Shown: one piece after another, positions 1 to 7,430 of the stretch
Layout: each line of letters starts with the position of its first letter
How positions within the stretch are numbered: the stretch's first letter is position 1
Origin: CAZOHN01 sp964579325
GTDB taxonomy: Bacteria > Pseudomonadota > Alphaproteobacteria > Rhodobacterales > Rhodobacteraceae
Length of the DNA: 15,333 bases
Reading direction: 5' to 3'
NCBI GenBank assembly: GCA_964579325.1
Contig: CAZOHN010000073.1
Coordinates: 1 to 15,333, forward strand
Translations under genes and position numbers: made by a program
Notes under the pieces: model-generated
Told to the model about the DNA's origin: nothing
The model's database searches: none
Seen by the model: the letters and a program-made list of their open reading frames with translations, nothing else

Positions 1-327
1 GTGGCGGACCACGAGGAGGTCGGGGTGCATGGCGTTGAGGGTGACGGCGGTGTCGATCAGCGTCTCGCCCTTCTTCACGCTCGAGTGCGCAACGCCCATG
101 TTCATCACGTCGGCGCCGAGGCGTTTGCCGGCAAGCTCGAAGCTCGCCTGCGTGCGGGTCGAGGCCTCGAAGAACATGTTGATCTGGGTGAGGCCCGCGA
201 GCGCGTCGCCGCGTTTCTCGGTGCGGCGGTTGAGATCGACGTAGCGGTCGGCGAGATCGAGCAGCGTGACGATCTCGGCGGGCTGGAGGTGCTCGATCCC
301 GAGCAGGTGGCGTGCGCGGAAACTCAT
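1..327 (-). CDS. pyrB: Aspartate carbamoyltransferase catalytic subunit, N-terminal part (cut by window edge)
   Basis: PyrB condenses carbamoyl phosphate with L-aspartate to N-carbamoyl-aspartate in the cytoplasmic pyrimidine pathway. The visible 109 residues start at the ATG complementary to 325-327 and read MSFRARHLLGIEHL. They contain the carbamoyl-phosphate-binding STRT motif (residues 56-59, within FFEASTRTQASFELAGKRL) and the serine/lysine loop SSVKKGE (residues 82-88), which supplies active-site residues to the neighbouring subunit. A GGAGGGG ribosome-binding site lies just upstream of the start (complement of 331-337). The aspartate-binding C-terminal domain lies beyond the left edge. 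Ornithine carbamoyltransferase shares the STRT motif, but the run GADVMNMGVAHSSVKKGETL is of the aspartate enzyme type. The gene diverges from the uracil-DNA glycosylase gene. Confidence 0.96.
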   Translation of the reverse strand, partial: MSFRARHLLGIEHLQPAEIVTLLDLADRYVDLNRRTEKRGDALAGLTQINMFFEASTRTQASFELAGKRLGADVMNMGVAHSSVKKGETLIDTAVTLNAMHPDLLVVRH

Positions 328-350
328 GGCCCCTCCGGTCGTTCGGGTCG

Positions 351-379
351 CTTATGGCAAATCCCGGGGGGAGCGGCAA
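351..379 (-). promoter_or_regulatory. Candidate promoter of pyrB
   Basis: Read on the minus strand, TTGCCG (complement of 374-379) and CATAAG (complement of 351-356) are separated by exactly 17 bases. They resemble -35 and -10 boxes. Transcription would begin near 344, leaving a leader of about 17 nt before the pyrB start, too short for an attenuator. The match to consensus is only moderate, so this is a candidate. Confidence 0.35.
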
Positions 380-444
380 CGGGGTGAGGCTCCTTCGGCG
401 GCGGGCCGTTTACCTCCGCGCGCGCAGCGCCTAGCGTGGCGGCC

Positions 445-1236
445 ATGCACCCCGACCTCGACACGATGGATTCGGCCACGGCGCTGGCGCTTCTGCGCTG
501 GCAGGTCGAGCTTGGCGCCGACGAGGCCACGGGCGAGGTGCCGGTGAACCGCTACGAGGAGGCCGAGGCGCTTGCGGTGGCGCAGGGTGCCGCTCCGGCG
601 GCGGCGCCACCGGTGCCCGTGGCCGCCGCCGACCCGGTTGCGGAGGCGCGGGCGCTGGCGGCCGGGGCGGGCGACCTTGCGGCACTGGCCGGGGCCTGGG
701 CGGCGTTCGATCATTGCGAGTTGAAGAAGGGCGCGCGGAGTTTCGTCTTCGCCGACGGCACTCCGGCGGCGCGGGTGATGATCGTCGGCGAGGCGCCGGG
801 GCGCGACGAGGACCAGCAGGGCAAGCCCTTCGTGGGCAAGGCGGGGCAGCTTCTGGACCGGATGTTCGCGGCGATCGGGATGGCGCGGGAGCATCCCGAT
901 GCCGGGAGTGCGCTCTACATCACCAACGTCCTGCCGTGGCGGCCGCCGGGCAACCGGGACCCCGAGGCGGCGGAACTGGCGATGATGCGGCCCTTCGTGG
1001 AGCGGCATGTCGCGCTGGCCGATCCGGAGATCATCGTGACGATGGGGCGGTTCTCGCTGGGTCTGCTGACGGGGCTTTCGGGAATCACCCGGGTGCGGGG
1101 GCAATGGACCGAGGCGCTGGGGCGGCCCTGCCTGCCGATGCTGCATCCGGCGTATCTGCTGCGGACGCCGGCTGCCAAGCGCGAGGCCTGGGCGGACCTG
1201 CTGGAATTGAAGGCGCGCCTGATGGAGCCCCGATGA
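445..1236 (+). CDS. Uracil-DNA glycosylase superfamily protein (family 4-like, Fe-S ligands mostly lost)
   Basis: A 263-residue protein of the uracil-DNA glycosylase superfamily, expected to remove uracil from DNA and start base-excision repair. Residues 1-80 are a variable, alanine/proline-rich region. The catalytic domain has motif A GEAPGRDED (115-123), the PFVGKAGQLLDRM segment (128-140), the YITNVLPWRPPGNRDP block (158-173) and motif B HPAYLL (234-239). Family 4 enzymes bind a 4Fe-4S cluster through a C-x2-C pair plus one cysteine before RPPGNR and one before RP. Here those positions are Phe88, Cys91, Trp165 and Met181, so only one ligand remains. I recall a Bradyrhizobium enzyme of this general kind being described as a separate UDG class; that is from memory. 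The ATG at 445 is preferred over the GTG at 436. The stop overlaps the next start (ATGA). Confidence 0.88.
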   Translation: MHPDLDTMDSATALALLRWQVELGADEATGEVPVNRYEEAEALAVAQGAAPAAAPPVPVAAADPVAEARALAAGAGDLAALAGAWAAFDHCELKKGARSFVFADGTPAARVMIVGEAPGRDEDQQGKPFVGKAGQLLDRMFAAIGMAREHPDAGSALYITNVLPWRPPGNRDPEAAELAMMRPFVERHVALADPEIIVTMGRFSLGLLTGLSGITRVRGQWTEALGRPCLPMLHPAYLLRTPAAKREAWADLLELKARLMEPR

Positions 1237-1847
1237 TCGAGCCTGTGGTCCTTCTGGCCTTCGTGCCGGCCGCGCTGGCGCTGAACCTGACGCCGGGGGC
1301 GGACATGATGTTCAGCCTTGCGCAGGGGGCGCGGGGCGGGGCGCGGGCGGGCTGGGCGGCCTCGGGTGGGATCGCGGCGGGGTGCATGGTGCATGTGACG
1401 CTGGCCGGGCTGGGCCTCGGCGCGCTGGTGGCGCGGTATCCGGTGGCGTTCGACGCGATCCGCTGGGCGGGGGCGGCTTACTTGCTGTGGCTGGCGTGGC
1501 GGACGCTGACGGCGGTGCAGGGGGGCGCGCGTCCGGCGGTGGCACCGGCGCGGGCGTTCCGCGATGGCCTGCTGGTGAACCTGACCAATCCCAAGGTGAT
1601 CCTGTTCATCCTGGCCTTCGTGCCGCAGTTCGTGAATGTGGCCGCGCCGGTGCTGCCGCAGTTCCTGATCCTTGGCGCGGTGCTGTCGGCGGGCGGGTTC
1701 GTGGTGAACGGGCTGGTGGGCACGTTTTCGGGCGGGATCGGGCGGGTGCTGGCGGGGTCGGGGCGCGCGGGGCGCGTGTTGCGCTGGCTTACCGCGGGGG
1801 TATTCGGCGCGCTGGCGGTGCGCCTTGTGATGGAGCGGCGGGCATGA
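1233..1847 (+). CDS. LysE/RhtB family amino-acid exporter
   Basis: A 204-residue hydrophobic inner-membrane protein of the LysE/RhtB family, whose members export amino acids or their derivatives. The N-terminus (MIEPVVLLAFVPAALALNLTPGADMMFSLAQGAR) carries the family's N-x-TPG signature in the first membrane segment. A second signature, NLTNPKVILFILAFVPQF, lies about two-thirds along. About six membrane segments are expected and the length is typical. The substrate cannot be told from sequence. The ATG at 1233 overlaps the glycosylase stop by four bases (ATGA) and has GGAG five bases upstream, so translation is probably coupled. The end overlaps moaB in the same way. No functional link to its neighbours is evident. 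Confidence 0.92.
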   Translation: MIEPVVLLAFVPAALALNLTPGADMMFSLAQGARGGARAGWAASGGIAAGCMVHVTLAGLGLGALVARYPVAFDAIRWAGAAYLLWLAWRTLTAVQGGARPAVAPARAFRDGLLVNLTNPKVILFILAFVPQFVNVAAPVLPQFLILGAVLSAGGFVVNGLVGTFSGGIGRVLAGSGRAGRVLRWLTAGVFGALAVRLVMERRA

Positions 1848-2386
1848 GCCGGATCGACGAGGGCCGGGAGTTCATCCCGGTCAGGTTTGCGGTGCTGACG
1901 GTGTCGGACACCCGCAGTCTGGACGAGGACAAGTCGGGCGATACGCTGGTGGAGCGGATCGCGGAGGCCGGGCATGTGCTGGCCGACCGCAGGATCGTGC
2001 GCGACGAGCGGGCCGAGATCGCGGCGATCCTGCGGGAGTGGTGCGCCGACCCCGGCATCGACGCGGTGCTGAGCACGGGGGGCACGGGGCTCACGGGGCG
2101 GGACGTGACGGTCGAGGCGCACCGGGACGTCTACGAGAAGGAGATCGAGGCCTTCGGAACGGTGTTCACGATGGTCTCGATGGGCAAGATCGGGACGTCC
2201 GCCGTGCAGAGCCGCGCCTGTGCGGGCGTGGCGGGGGGCACCTATCTTTTTGCCCTGCCCGGAAGTCCGGGCGGGTGCCGCGACGCCTGGGACGAGATCC
2301 TGAAGTGGCAGTTCGACTACCGCCACCGGCCCTGCAACTTCGTCGAGATCTTCCCCCGGCTGGACGAGCATCGCCGCCGCAAGTGA
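1844..2386 (+). CDS. moaB: Molybdenum cofactor biosynthesis protein B (MoaB/Mog family)
   Basis: A 180-residue cytoplasmic protein of the MoaB/MogA family, which adenylylates molybdopterin before molybdenum insertion; MoaB proteins form trimers or hexamers. Visible family features are RFAVLTVSDTRSLDEDKSGDTL near the N-terminus, the pterin-binding loop STGGTGLTGRDVT in the middle, and ALPGSPGGCRDAWDEIL before the C-terminal RHRPCNFVEIFPRLDEH. This single-domain length and ending suit MoaB rather than MoeA or the competence protein CinA. The ATG overlaps the LysE stop by four bases and has GGAG eight bases upstream (1832-1835). It is the last gene of the three-gene run; 143 bases then separate it from the RND adaptor start. 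Confidence 0.95.
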   Translation: MSRIDEGREFIPVRFAVLTVSDTRSLDEDKSGDTLVERIAEAGHVLADRRIVRDERAEIAAILREWCADPGIDAVLSTGGTGLTGRDVTVEAHRDVYEKEIEAFGTVFTMVSMGKIGTSAVQSRACAGVAGGTYLFALPGSPGGCRDAWDEILKWQFDYRHRPCNFVEIFPRLDEHRRRK

Positions 2387-2420
2387 GGAGCGGGGGCGCC
2401 TGCGACGGAAACGGTGCGGC

Positions 2421-2444
2421 CCTGCGTTACAAGTGCAGGTAACG
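2421..2444. promoter_or_regulatory. Two overlapping inverted repeats upstream of the RND operon (candidate operator)
   Basis: CGTTAC (2425-2430) and GTAACG (2439-2444) form a 6-bp inverted repeat with an 8-base spacer. A second pair, CCTGC (2421-2425) and GCAGG (2435-2439), overlaps it so that only one could form as a hairpin at a time. A 20-bp dyad just upstream of an efflux promoter is the usual size and place for a TetR/AcrR-type operator, but no regulator gene is nearby. Binding is inferred. Confidence 0.4.
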
Positions 2445-2454
2445 GGCATATGCC
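2445..2454. promoter_or_regulatory. Perfect 10-bp palindrome GGCATATGCC
   Basis: This sequence equals its own reverse complement. It directly abuts the preceding inverted repeat on its left and the candidate -35 box on its right. Its position suggests a second protein-binding site for control of the RND operon. A chance 10-bp palindrome is possible. Confidence 0.3.
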
Positions 2455-2483
2455 TTGGTCTGGCCGGGGTGGCGCGCTATGTT
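2455..2483 (+). promoter_or_regulatory. Candidate promoter of the RND efflux operon
   Basis: TTGGTC (2455-2460) and TATGTT (2478-2483) are separated by 17 bases and resemble -35 and -10 boxes. Transcription would start near 2490, leaving about 40 nt before the adaptor ATG at 2530. The two dyads at 2421-2454 end exactly where the -35 box begins. Confidence 0.45.
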
Positions 2484-2529
2484 TCCGGGCAGCAAGGATT
2501 TTCCCAGCGATGGACGGGTGCGGACAGGA

Positions 2530-4011
2530 ATGCGCTTTCTCAGACGGACCCTGACCGGGCTTTTCCTGATGGCGGTGACGCTTGCGCTTCTGGCGTGGGC
2601 GGGGATGTCGTTCTGGGGTGCGGTGCAGGAGCGGATGGCGCGCGAGGCGCGGGTCCAGCCGGCGCGCGAGCGGGTGTTCGCGGCGAACGTGATGACGGTC
2701 GAGCCGGGGCGGATCGCGCCGGAGCTTGTGGCCTATGGCGAGGTGCGCAGCCGCCGGACGCTCGAGGTGCGGGCGACCGGGGCGGGCACGGTCGTGGGCC
2801 TTTCGCCGAATTTCGTGGAGGGCGGCACGGTCACGCGGGGCGAGGTGCTGGTGCAGATCGACCCCTCCGACGCCGAGCGGGCGCTGGAGATCGCGCGGAC
2901 GGATGTGGCGGAGGCCGAGGCGAACCAGGCCGAGGCCGGGCGGGCGCTGGTGCTGGCGCAGGACGAGCTGGTTTCGGCCCAGGGACAGGTCGACCTGCGG
3001 TCGCGTGCGCTGGTGCGGGCGCGGGACCTTGCCAGCCGCAACGTGGGCACCGAGGCGAACGTGGAGGCGGCCGAGCTGGCCGAGGCACAGGCGCAGCAGG
3101 CGGTGCTGTCGCGCCGGGCGGCGCTGGCGCAGGCCGAGGCGCGGGTGGACCAGACGCGCACGGCGCTGGAACGGGCGCGGATCGGGCTGGCGCAGGCCGA
3201 GCGGCGGCTGGCGGACACGCGGATCGTGGCGGAGTTCCCGGGCACTCTGGCCGAGGTCACGGCCGTCGAGGGCGGGCTGGTCAACGCCAACGAGCGGCTG
3301 GCGCAGCTGATCGACCAGTCGGCGCTGGAGGTGTCGTTCCGGCTTTCGACGACGCAGTATGCACGGCTTCTCGATGGCGAGGGCAAGTTGCTGTCGGCCC
3401 CGGTGGCGATCACGCTCGACGTGCTTGGTGCGGAGCTTGTCGCGACCGGGCGGATCGTGCGGGAGAGCGGGGCGGTGGCGGCGGGGCAGACCGGGCGGCT
3501 GGTGTTCGCGGCGCTCGACGGGGCGGCCGGGTTCCGGCCGGGCGATTTCGTGACGGTGACGATCGCCGAGCCTGAGCTTGACGGGGTGGCGCTTCTGCCC
3601 AATTCGGCGGTGGCGGGGGATGGCACGGTTCTGGTGCTGGGCCCCGAGGACCGGCTGGAGAGCCTGCCGGTCGAGGTGCTGCGCCGGCAGGGCGACGCGG
3701 TGATCGTCGCGGCATCGCCGCTGATCGGGCGCGAGATCGTCGCGGAGCGCTCGCCGCTCCTGGGTGCGGGGATCAAGGTGCGGCCGGTGCGTCCGGCCGC
3801 GCCGCAGGAGGAAGCCGCCGCGCCGGACGCGATCCGGGAAGCCGCCGAGATGGTCGAGCTGACGCCGGAACGCCGCGCGGCGCTGATCGCGTTCATCGAG
3901 GGCAATTCGAACATGCCCGCCGAGGCGAAGGCCCGTGTACTGGCGCAGCTTGGCGCCGACCGGGTGCCCGCGCAGGTCGTCGCCCGCATCGAAGAGCGGA
4001 TGGGGGGCTGA
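2530..4011 (+). CDS. RND efflux periplasmic adaptor (HlyD/AcrA-type membrane fusion protein) with C-terminal helical extension
   Basis: A 493-residue adaptor linking an RND pump to an outer-membrane channel. The N-terminal segment (RRTLTGLFLMAVTLALLAWAG) is an uncleaved-looking membrane anchor with no lipobox. A lipoyl half-motif follows (about 77-112), then a long heptad-rich hairpin (about 113-228), the second lipoyl half (IVAEFPGTLAEVTAVEGGLV), and beta-barrel and membrane-proximal domains to about 417. After an Ala/Pro/Glu linker comes an added helical region, about 444-493 (ELTPERRAALIAFIEG to ARIEERMGG), not part of the usual AcrA layout. The ATG at 2530 starts just before the anchor and has AGGA unusually close; the in-frame GTG at 2518 is an alternative, and the TTG at 2455 would lie within the promoter. 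The gene is followed after one base by the pump gene. Confidence 0.9.
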   Translation: MRFLRRTLTGLFLMAVTLALLAWAGMSFWGAVQERMAREARVQPARERVFAANVMTVEPGRIAPELVAYGEVRSRRTLEVRATGAGTVVGLSPNFVEGGTVTRGEVLVQIDPSDAERALEIARTDVAEAEANQAEAGRALVLAQDELVSAQGQVDLRSRALVRARDLASRNVGTEANVEAAELAEAQAQQAVLSRRAALAQAEARVDQTRTALERARIGLAQAERRLADTRIVAEFPGTLAEVTAVEGGLVNANERLAQLIDQSALEVSFRLSTTQYARLLDGEGKLLSAPVAITLDVLGAELVATGRIVRESGAVAAGQTGRLVFAALDGAAGFRPGDFVTVTIAEPELDGVALLPNSAVAGDGTVLVLGPEDRLESLPVEVLRRQGDAVIVAASPLIGREIVAERSPLLGAGIKVRPVRPAAPQEEAAAPDAIREAAEMVELTPERRAALIAFIEGNSNMPAEAKARVLAQLGADRVPAQVVARIEERMGG

Positions 4012-4012
4012 G

Positions 4013-7000
4013 ATGGCGCGGCTGGGGCGTACTTCCGGGGGGCTTGCTTCCGGGCGGCGCGGGATCATCGGCTACTTCGCGCGGCACCGCACGGCGGCGA
4101 ACCTCCTGCTGGTCGTGCTGCTGGTTGCGGGGATCTGGGCCGGGCCGCAGATGCGGGCGCAGTTCTTCCCCGACACGATCAACGAGGAGGTGACCGTCTC
4201 GGTCAGCTGGAGCGGTGCGGGACCCGAGGACATGGACCGCGCGGTCGTGCAGCTTCTGGAGCCCGCGCTTCTGGCGGTCGAGGGGGTGGCGAGTTCCTCG
4301 GCGGTGGCGCGCGAGGGCAGCGCACGGATCACGCTGGAGTTCGAGCCGGGATGGGACATCGCCCGGGCCGAAAGCGACGTGCAGCGCGCGGTCGAGGCGG
4401 TCTCGAACCTGCCCGAGGGCGCCGACGACCCCAACGTGCGGCGCAACGAGTGGCGCGACCGGGTGACGGATGTCGTCATCACCGGGCCGGTGGGGGTGGA
4501 CCAGCTGGCCCGGTTCGCCGACGAGTTCGTGACGCGGCTGTTCCAGGAAGGGATCACGCGGACCACGATCCAGGGGGTCGCGGCGCCCTCGATCCTGGTC
4601 GAGGTGCCTTCGGTCAAGCTGATCCAGCACGACGTCACGATGCGCGAGATCGCCGACGCGATCGCGGCCTCGGCCGATACCAGCCCCGCGGGCGACGTGG
4701 CGGGCGCGAATGCGCGGGTGCGGACCGGCGTGCCCTCGCGCAGCGCCGCGGAAGTGCGGGCGGTGGCGATCCGGTCCGGCGCCGACGGCACGACCCTGGC
4801 CGTGGGCGACGTGGCGCAGGTCTATGCGCAGGGCGTGGACCGGGCGCGGACCTACTTCGTGGGCGAAAACCCGGCCATCGCGGTGCGGGTGGACCGGTCG
4901 GCGCTGGGCGATTCGATCCGGATGCAGGCGGCGGTGCAGGAGGTTGCCGCCGAGATGCAGGCGGCGCTGCCCGCGGGCACGCGGATCGACCTGGTCCGCA
5001 CCCGTGCCGAGGCGATCACCAACCGGCTCGACATTCTGGTGCGCAACGGACTCATGGGCCTGGCGATCGTGGTGGCGCTCCTGTTCCTGTTTCTCAGCGC
5101 GCGCACGGCGTTCTGGGTCGCGGCGGGGATCCCGGTGGCGATGTCGGCGGCGATCTTCTTCATGTTCTCCTTCGGCGTGACGCTCAACATGGTCTCGCTG
5201 TTTGCGCTGATCATCACGCTGGGGATCGTGGTGGACGATGCCATCGTGGTGGGCGAACACGCCGACTGGCGCGCGCGGCACCTGCGCGAGACGCCGGAGC
5301 AGGCCGCGGTGAACGGTGCCTATCGCATGGCTCCGCCGGTCTTCGCCTCGACGGTCACGACCGTCATTGCCTTCGCGGGGCTGCTGGCGATCTCGGGCAA
5401 CTTCGGGCGGCTGATCAGCGATATCCCCGTCGTGGTGATCCTGGTGCTGATCGCTTCGCTGGTGGAGTGCTTCCTGATCCTGCCGTCGCACATGCTGCAC
5501 GCGCTGGCGGGCAGCGGCGGAAAGCTGCGGTGGTACGATGTGCCGTCGCACCATGTGAACATCGGCTTCTCCTGGGTCCGCGAGACGCTGTTCCGCCCTT
5601 TCATCGCGGGGGTTCTGTGGGCGCGATACCCCGTTCTCGCGGGGGCGGTCCTGCTGCTCGCAATTCAGGGGGCCTCGCTTGTGCGGGGCGACGTGCAGTG
5701 GCGGTTCTGGGATTCGCCCGAGCAGGGGTCGGTGACGGGCAACTTCGCGATGCTGCCCGGCGCGACGCGGACCGACACGATCGAGATGATGCGCGAGTTG
5801 CAGCGCGCGACCGACGCGGTGGCGGCGCGGCTCGAGGCCGAGCACGGCGCGAACCCGCTCTCCTATGTCCTTGCGGAGGTCGGCGGGAACAGCGGCCGGG
5901 CGCTGGCGGGCGCGGACACCAAGGACGAGAACCAGCTCGGCTCGATCTCGATCGAGCTGATCGACGCCGACCTGCGCCCCTATTCCTCGTTCGAGTTCGT
6001 GGCCCAGCTTCAGGAGGAGGTCCGCAACCACCCGATGGTCGAGGAGGTGAGCTTCCGCGGCTGGCGCGGCGGGCCGGGGGGCGATGCGCTGTCGGTGCGG
6101 TTCTCGGGCGTGGACGGCGACACGCTCAAGGCCGCCTCAGAGGCTCTCAAGACCGCGCTTGCGGCGTTCCCGGAGGTCTCGGCGGTCGAGGACAACATGG
6201 CCTACGACAAGGAGGAGCTGGTTCTCGACCTGACGGCGCGCGGCGAGGGGCTGGGCTTTTCCATCGACGCGGTGGGCCGCAGCCTGCGCGAGCGTCTGGG
6301 CGGCATCGAGGCGGCTAACTTTCCCGACGGGCCGCGCACCGCGACGATCCGGGTGGAGCTGCCGCCGGGCGAGCTGACGGCGGATTTCCTCGAGCGGACG
6401 CAGATGCGCTCGGCAAGCGGGGAATACGTTCCGCTGGCCGACATCGTGTCGGTCGAGCGGGTCGCGGGGTTCTCGTCGGTGCGGCGCGAGGACGGGATGC
6501 GGCTGATCTCGGTCACCGGCGACATCGCCTCGGACGACCCCGAACGCGCCAACGAGATCGGGCTGGCGCTGCGCCAGACGATCCTGCCGCAGATCGAGTC
6601 GGACTTCGGCGTGGCCTGGGAGCTCAGCGGGCTGGCGGAGGACGAGCGGTCGTTCCTCGGCGACGCGGCGGTGGGCTTCGGGCTGTGCCTGCTGGGGATC
6701 TATCTCGCGCTGGCCTGGATCTTCTCGTCCTGGGGGCGGCCCTTCGTGGTGATGGCGGTGATCCCCTTCGGCCTCGTGGGGGCGATCTGGGGACATGCGG
6801 TCTGGGGCGTTCCGCTGTCGATGTTCTCGGTGGTGGGGCTGATCGGGATGGCCGGGATCATCGTGAACGATTCGATCGTGCTGGTCTCGACGGTGGACGA
6901 GTACCGCACCCGGCGCGGGTTGATCCCGGCGATCATCGACGGCGCCTGCGACCGGCTGCGGCCGGTGTTCCTGACCACCGCGACCACCGTTCTCGGGCTT

Positions 7001-7420
7001 TCGCCGCTGCTGTTCGAGCGCAGCCAGGACGCACAGTTCCTGCGGCCGACGGTGATCACCATCGTCTACGGGCTGGGCTTCGGGATGGTACTGGTGCTGC
7101 TGGTGGTGCCGGCGCTTCTGGCCATCGGCCAGGACTTCGCCAAGCAGGGCCGGTCGCTGCGCCGGGCCGTCGCCTCGCGGAGCCGGGCGCGGGGACTGGG
7201 AACGGTGGCGCTGGTCGGGGCGGCGGGGGTGCTGGCGCTGTTCGCCGCGACGATCGGGACGCAGGTCTGGACCGGGGCGCTGCCATCCCTCTTCGGCGGG
7301 CTGGCCGGGGCGGGCTTCGGGGGCGCGATGGTCGCGTTCCTCGGCGCGGTCGCGGTGTTCCTCGTCGCGCTCGCGGCGGTCGCCGCGGCGCTTCTCGGGC
7401 GGCGGCGGCGCGTGGCCTGA
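4013..7420 (+). CDS. RND efflux inner-membrane permease with two extra C-terminal membrane segments
   Basis: A 1135-residue proton-driven RND pump, expected to work as a trimer with the upstream adaptor. It has the duplicated RND plan: one membrane helix, a large periplasmic loop, a helix cluster around 340-560, a second loop, and a second cluster around 885-1040. The proton-relay Asp pair is present in the fourth helix (Asp408-Asp409 in GIVVDDAIVVGEH). The AcrB Lys940 position reads Asn952 in GIIVNDSIVLVS, a substitution also seen in RND branches with a VNN-type motif. After the twelfth helix a basic stretch leads to two further hydrophobic segments (about 1062-1083 and 1104-1127) and an RRRR tail. 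The substrate is unknown, and no outer-membrane factor gene follows. The ATG lies one base after the adaptor stop. The stop converges on the DsbD-like gene with a 10-base gap. Confidence 0.92.
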   Translation: MARLGRTSGGLASGRRGIIGYFARHRTAANLLLVVLLVAGIWAGPQMRAQFFPDTINEEVTVSVSWSGAGPEDMDRAVVQLLEPALLAVEGVASSSAVAREGSARITLEFEPGWDIARAESDVQRAVEAVSNLPEGADDPNVRRNEWRDRVTDVVITGPVGVDQLARFADEFVTRLFQEGITRTTIQGVAAPSILVEVPSVKLIQHDVTMREIADAIAASADTSPAGDVAGANARVRTGVPSRSAAEVRAVAIRSGADGTTLAVGDVAQVYAQGVDRARTYFVGENPAIAVRVDRSALGDSIRMQAAVQEVAAEMQAALPAGTRIDLVRTRAEAITNRLDILVRNGLMGLAIVVALLFLFLSARTAFWVAAGIPVAMSAAIFFMFSFGVTLNMVSLFALIITLGIVVDDAIVVGEHADWRARHLRETPEQAAVNGAYRMAPPVFASTVTTVIAFAGLLAISGNFGRLISDIPVVVILVLIASLVECFLILPSHMLHALAGSGGKLRWYDVPSHHVNIGFSWVRETLFRPFIAGVLWARYPVLAGAVLLLAIQGASLVRGDVQWRFWDSPEQGSVTGNFAMLPGATRTDTIEMMRELQRATDAVAARLEAEHGANPLSYVLAEVGGNSGRALAGADTKDENQLGSISIELIDADLRPYSSFEFVAQLQEEVRNHPMVEEVSFRGWRGGPGGDALSVRFSGVDGDTLKAASEALKTALAAFPEVSAVEDNMAYDKEELVLDLTARGEGLGFSIDAVGRSLRERLGGIEAANFPDGPRTATIRVELPPGELTADFLERTQMRSASGEYVPLADIVSVERVAGFSSVRREDGMRLISVTGDIASDDPERANEIGLALRQTILPQIESDFGVAWELSGLAEDERSFLGDAAVGFGLCLLGIYLALAWIFSSWGRPFVVMAVIPFGLVGAIWGHAVWGVPLSMFSVVGLIGMAGIIVNDSIVLVSTVDEYRTRRGLIPAIIDGACDRLRPVFLTTATTVLGLSPLLFERSQDAQFLRPTVITIVYGLGFGMVLVLLVVPALLAIGQDFAKQGRSLRRAVASRSRARGLGTVALVGAAGVLALFAATIGTQVWTGALPSLFGGLAGAGFGGAMVAFLGAVAVFLVALAAVAAALLGRRRRVA

Positions 7421-7430
7421 GCCGCGGCCG

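Noticed and set aside
2317..4068. A 583-codon open frame on the minus strand opposite the RND adaptor
   Set aside because: The translation is rich in Arg, His, Pro and Gln with no domain signal, as expected for the antisense of a GC-rich gene; the adaptor on the plus strand has clear domains.
3893..6031. A 712-codon minus-strand open frame opposite the RND pump
   Set aside because: Same low-complexity antisense composition, and it covers well-defined pump motifs on the plus strand.
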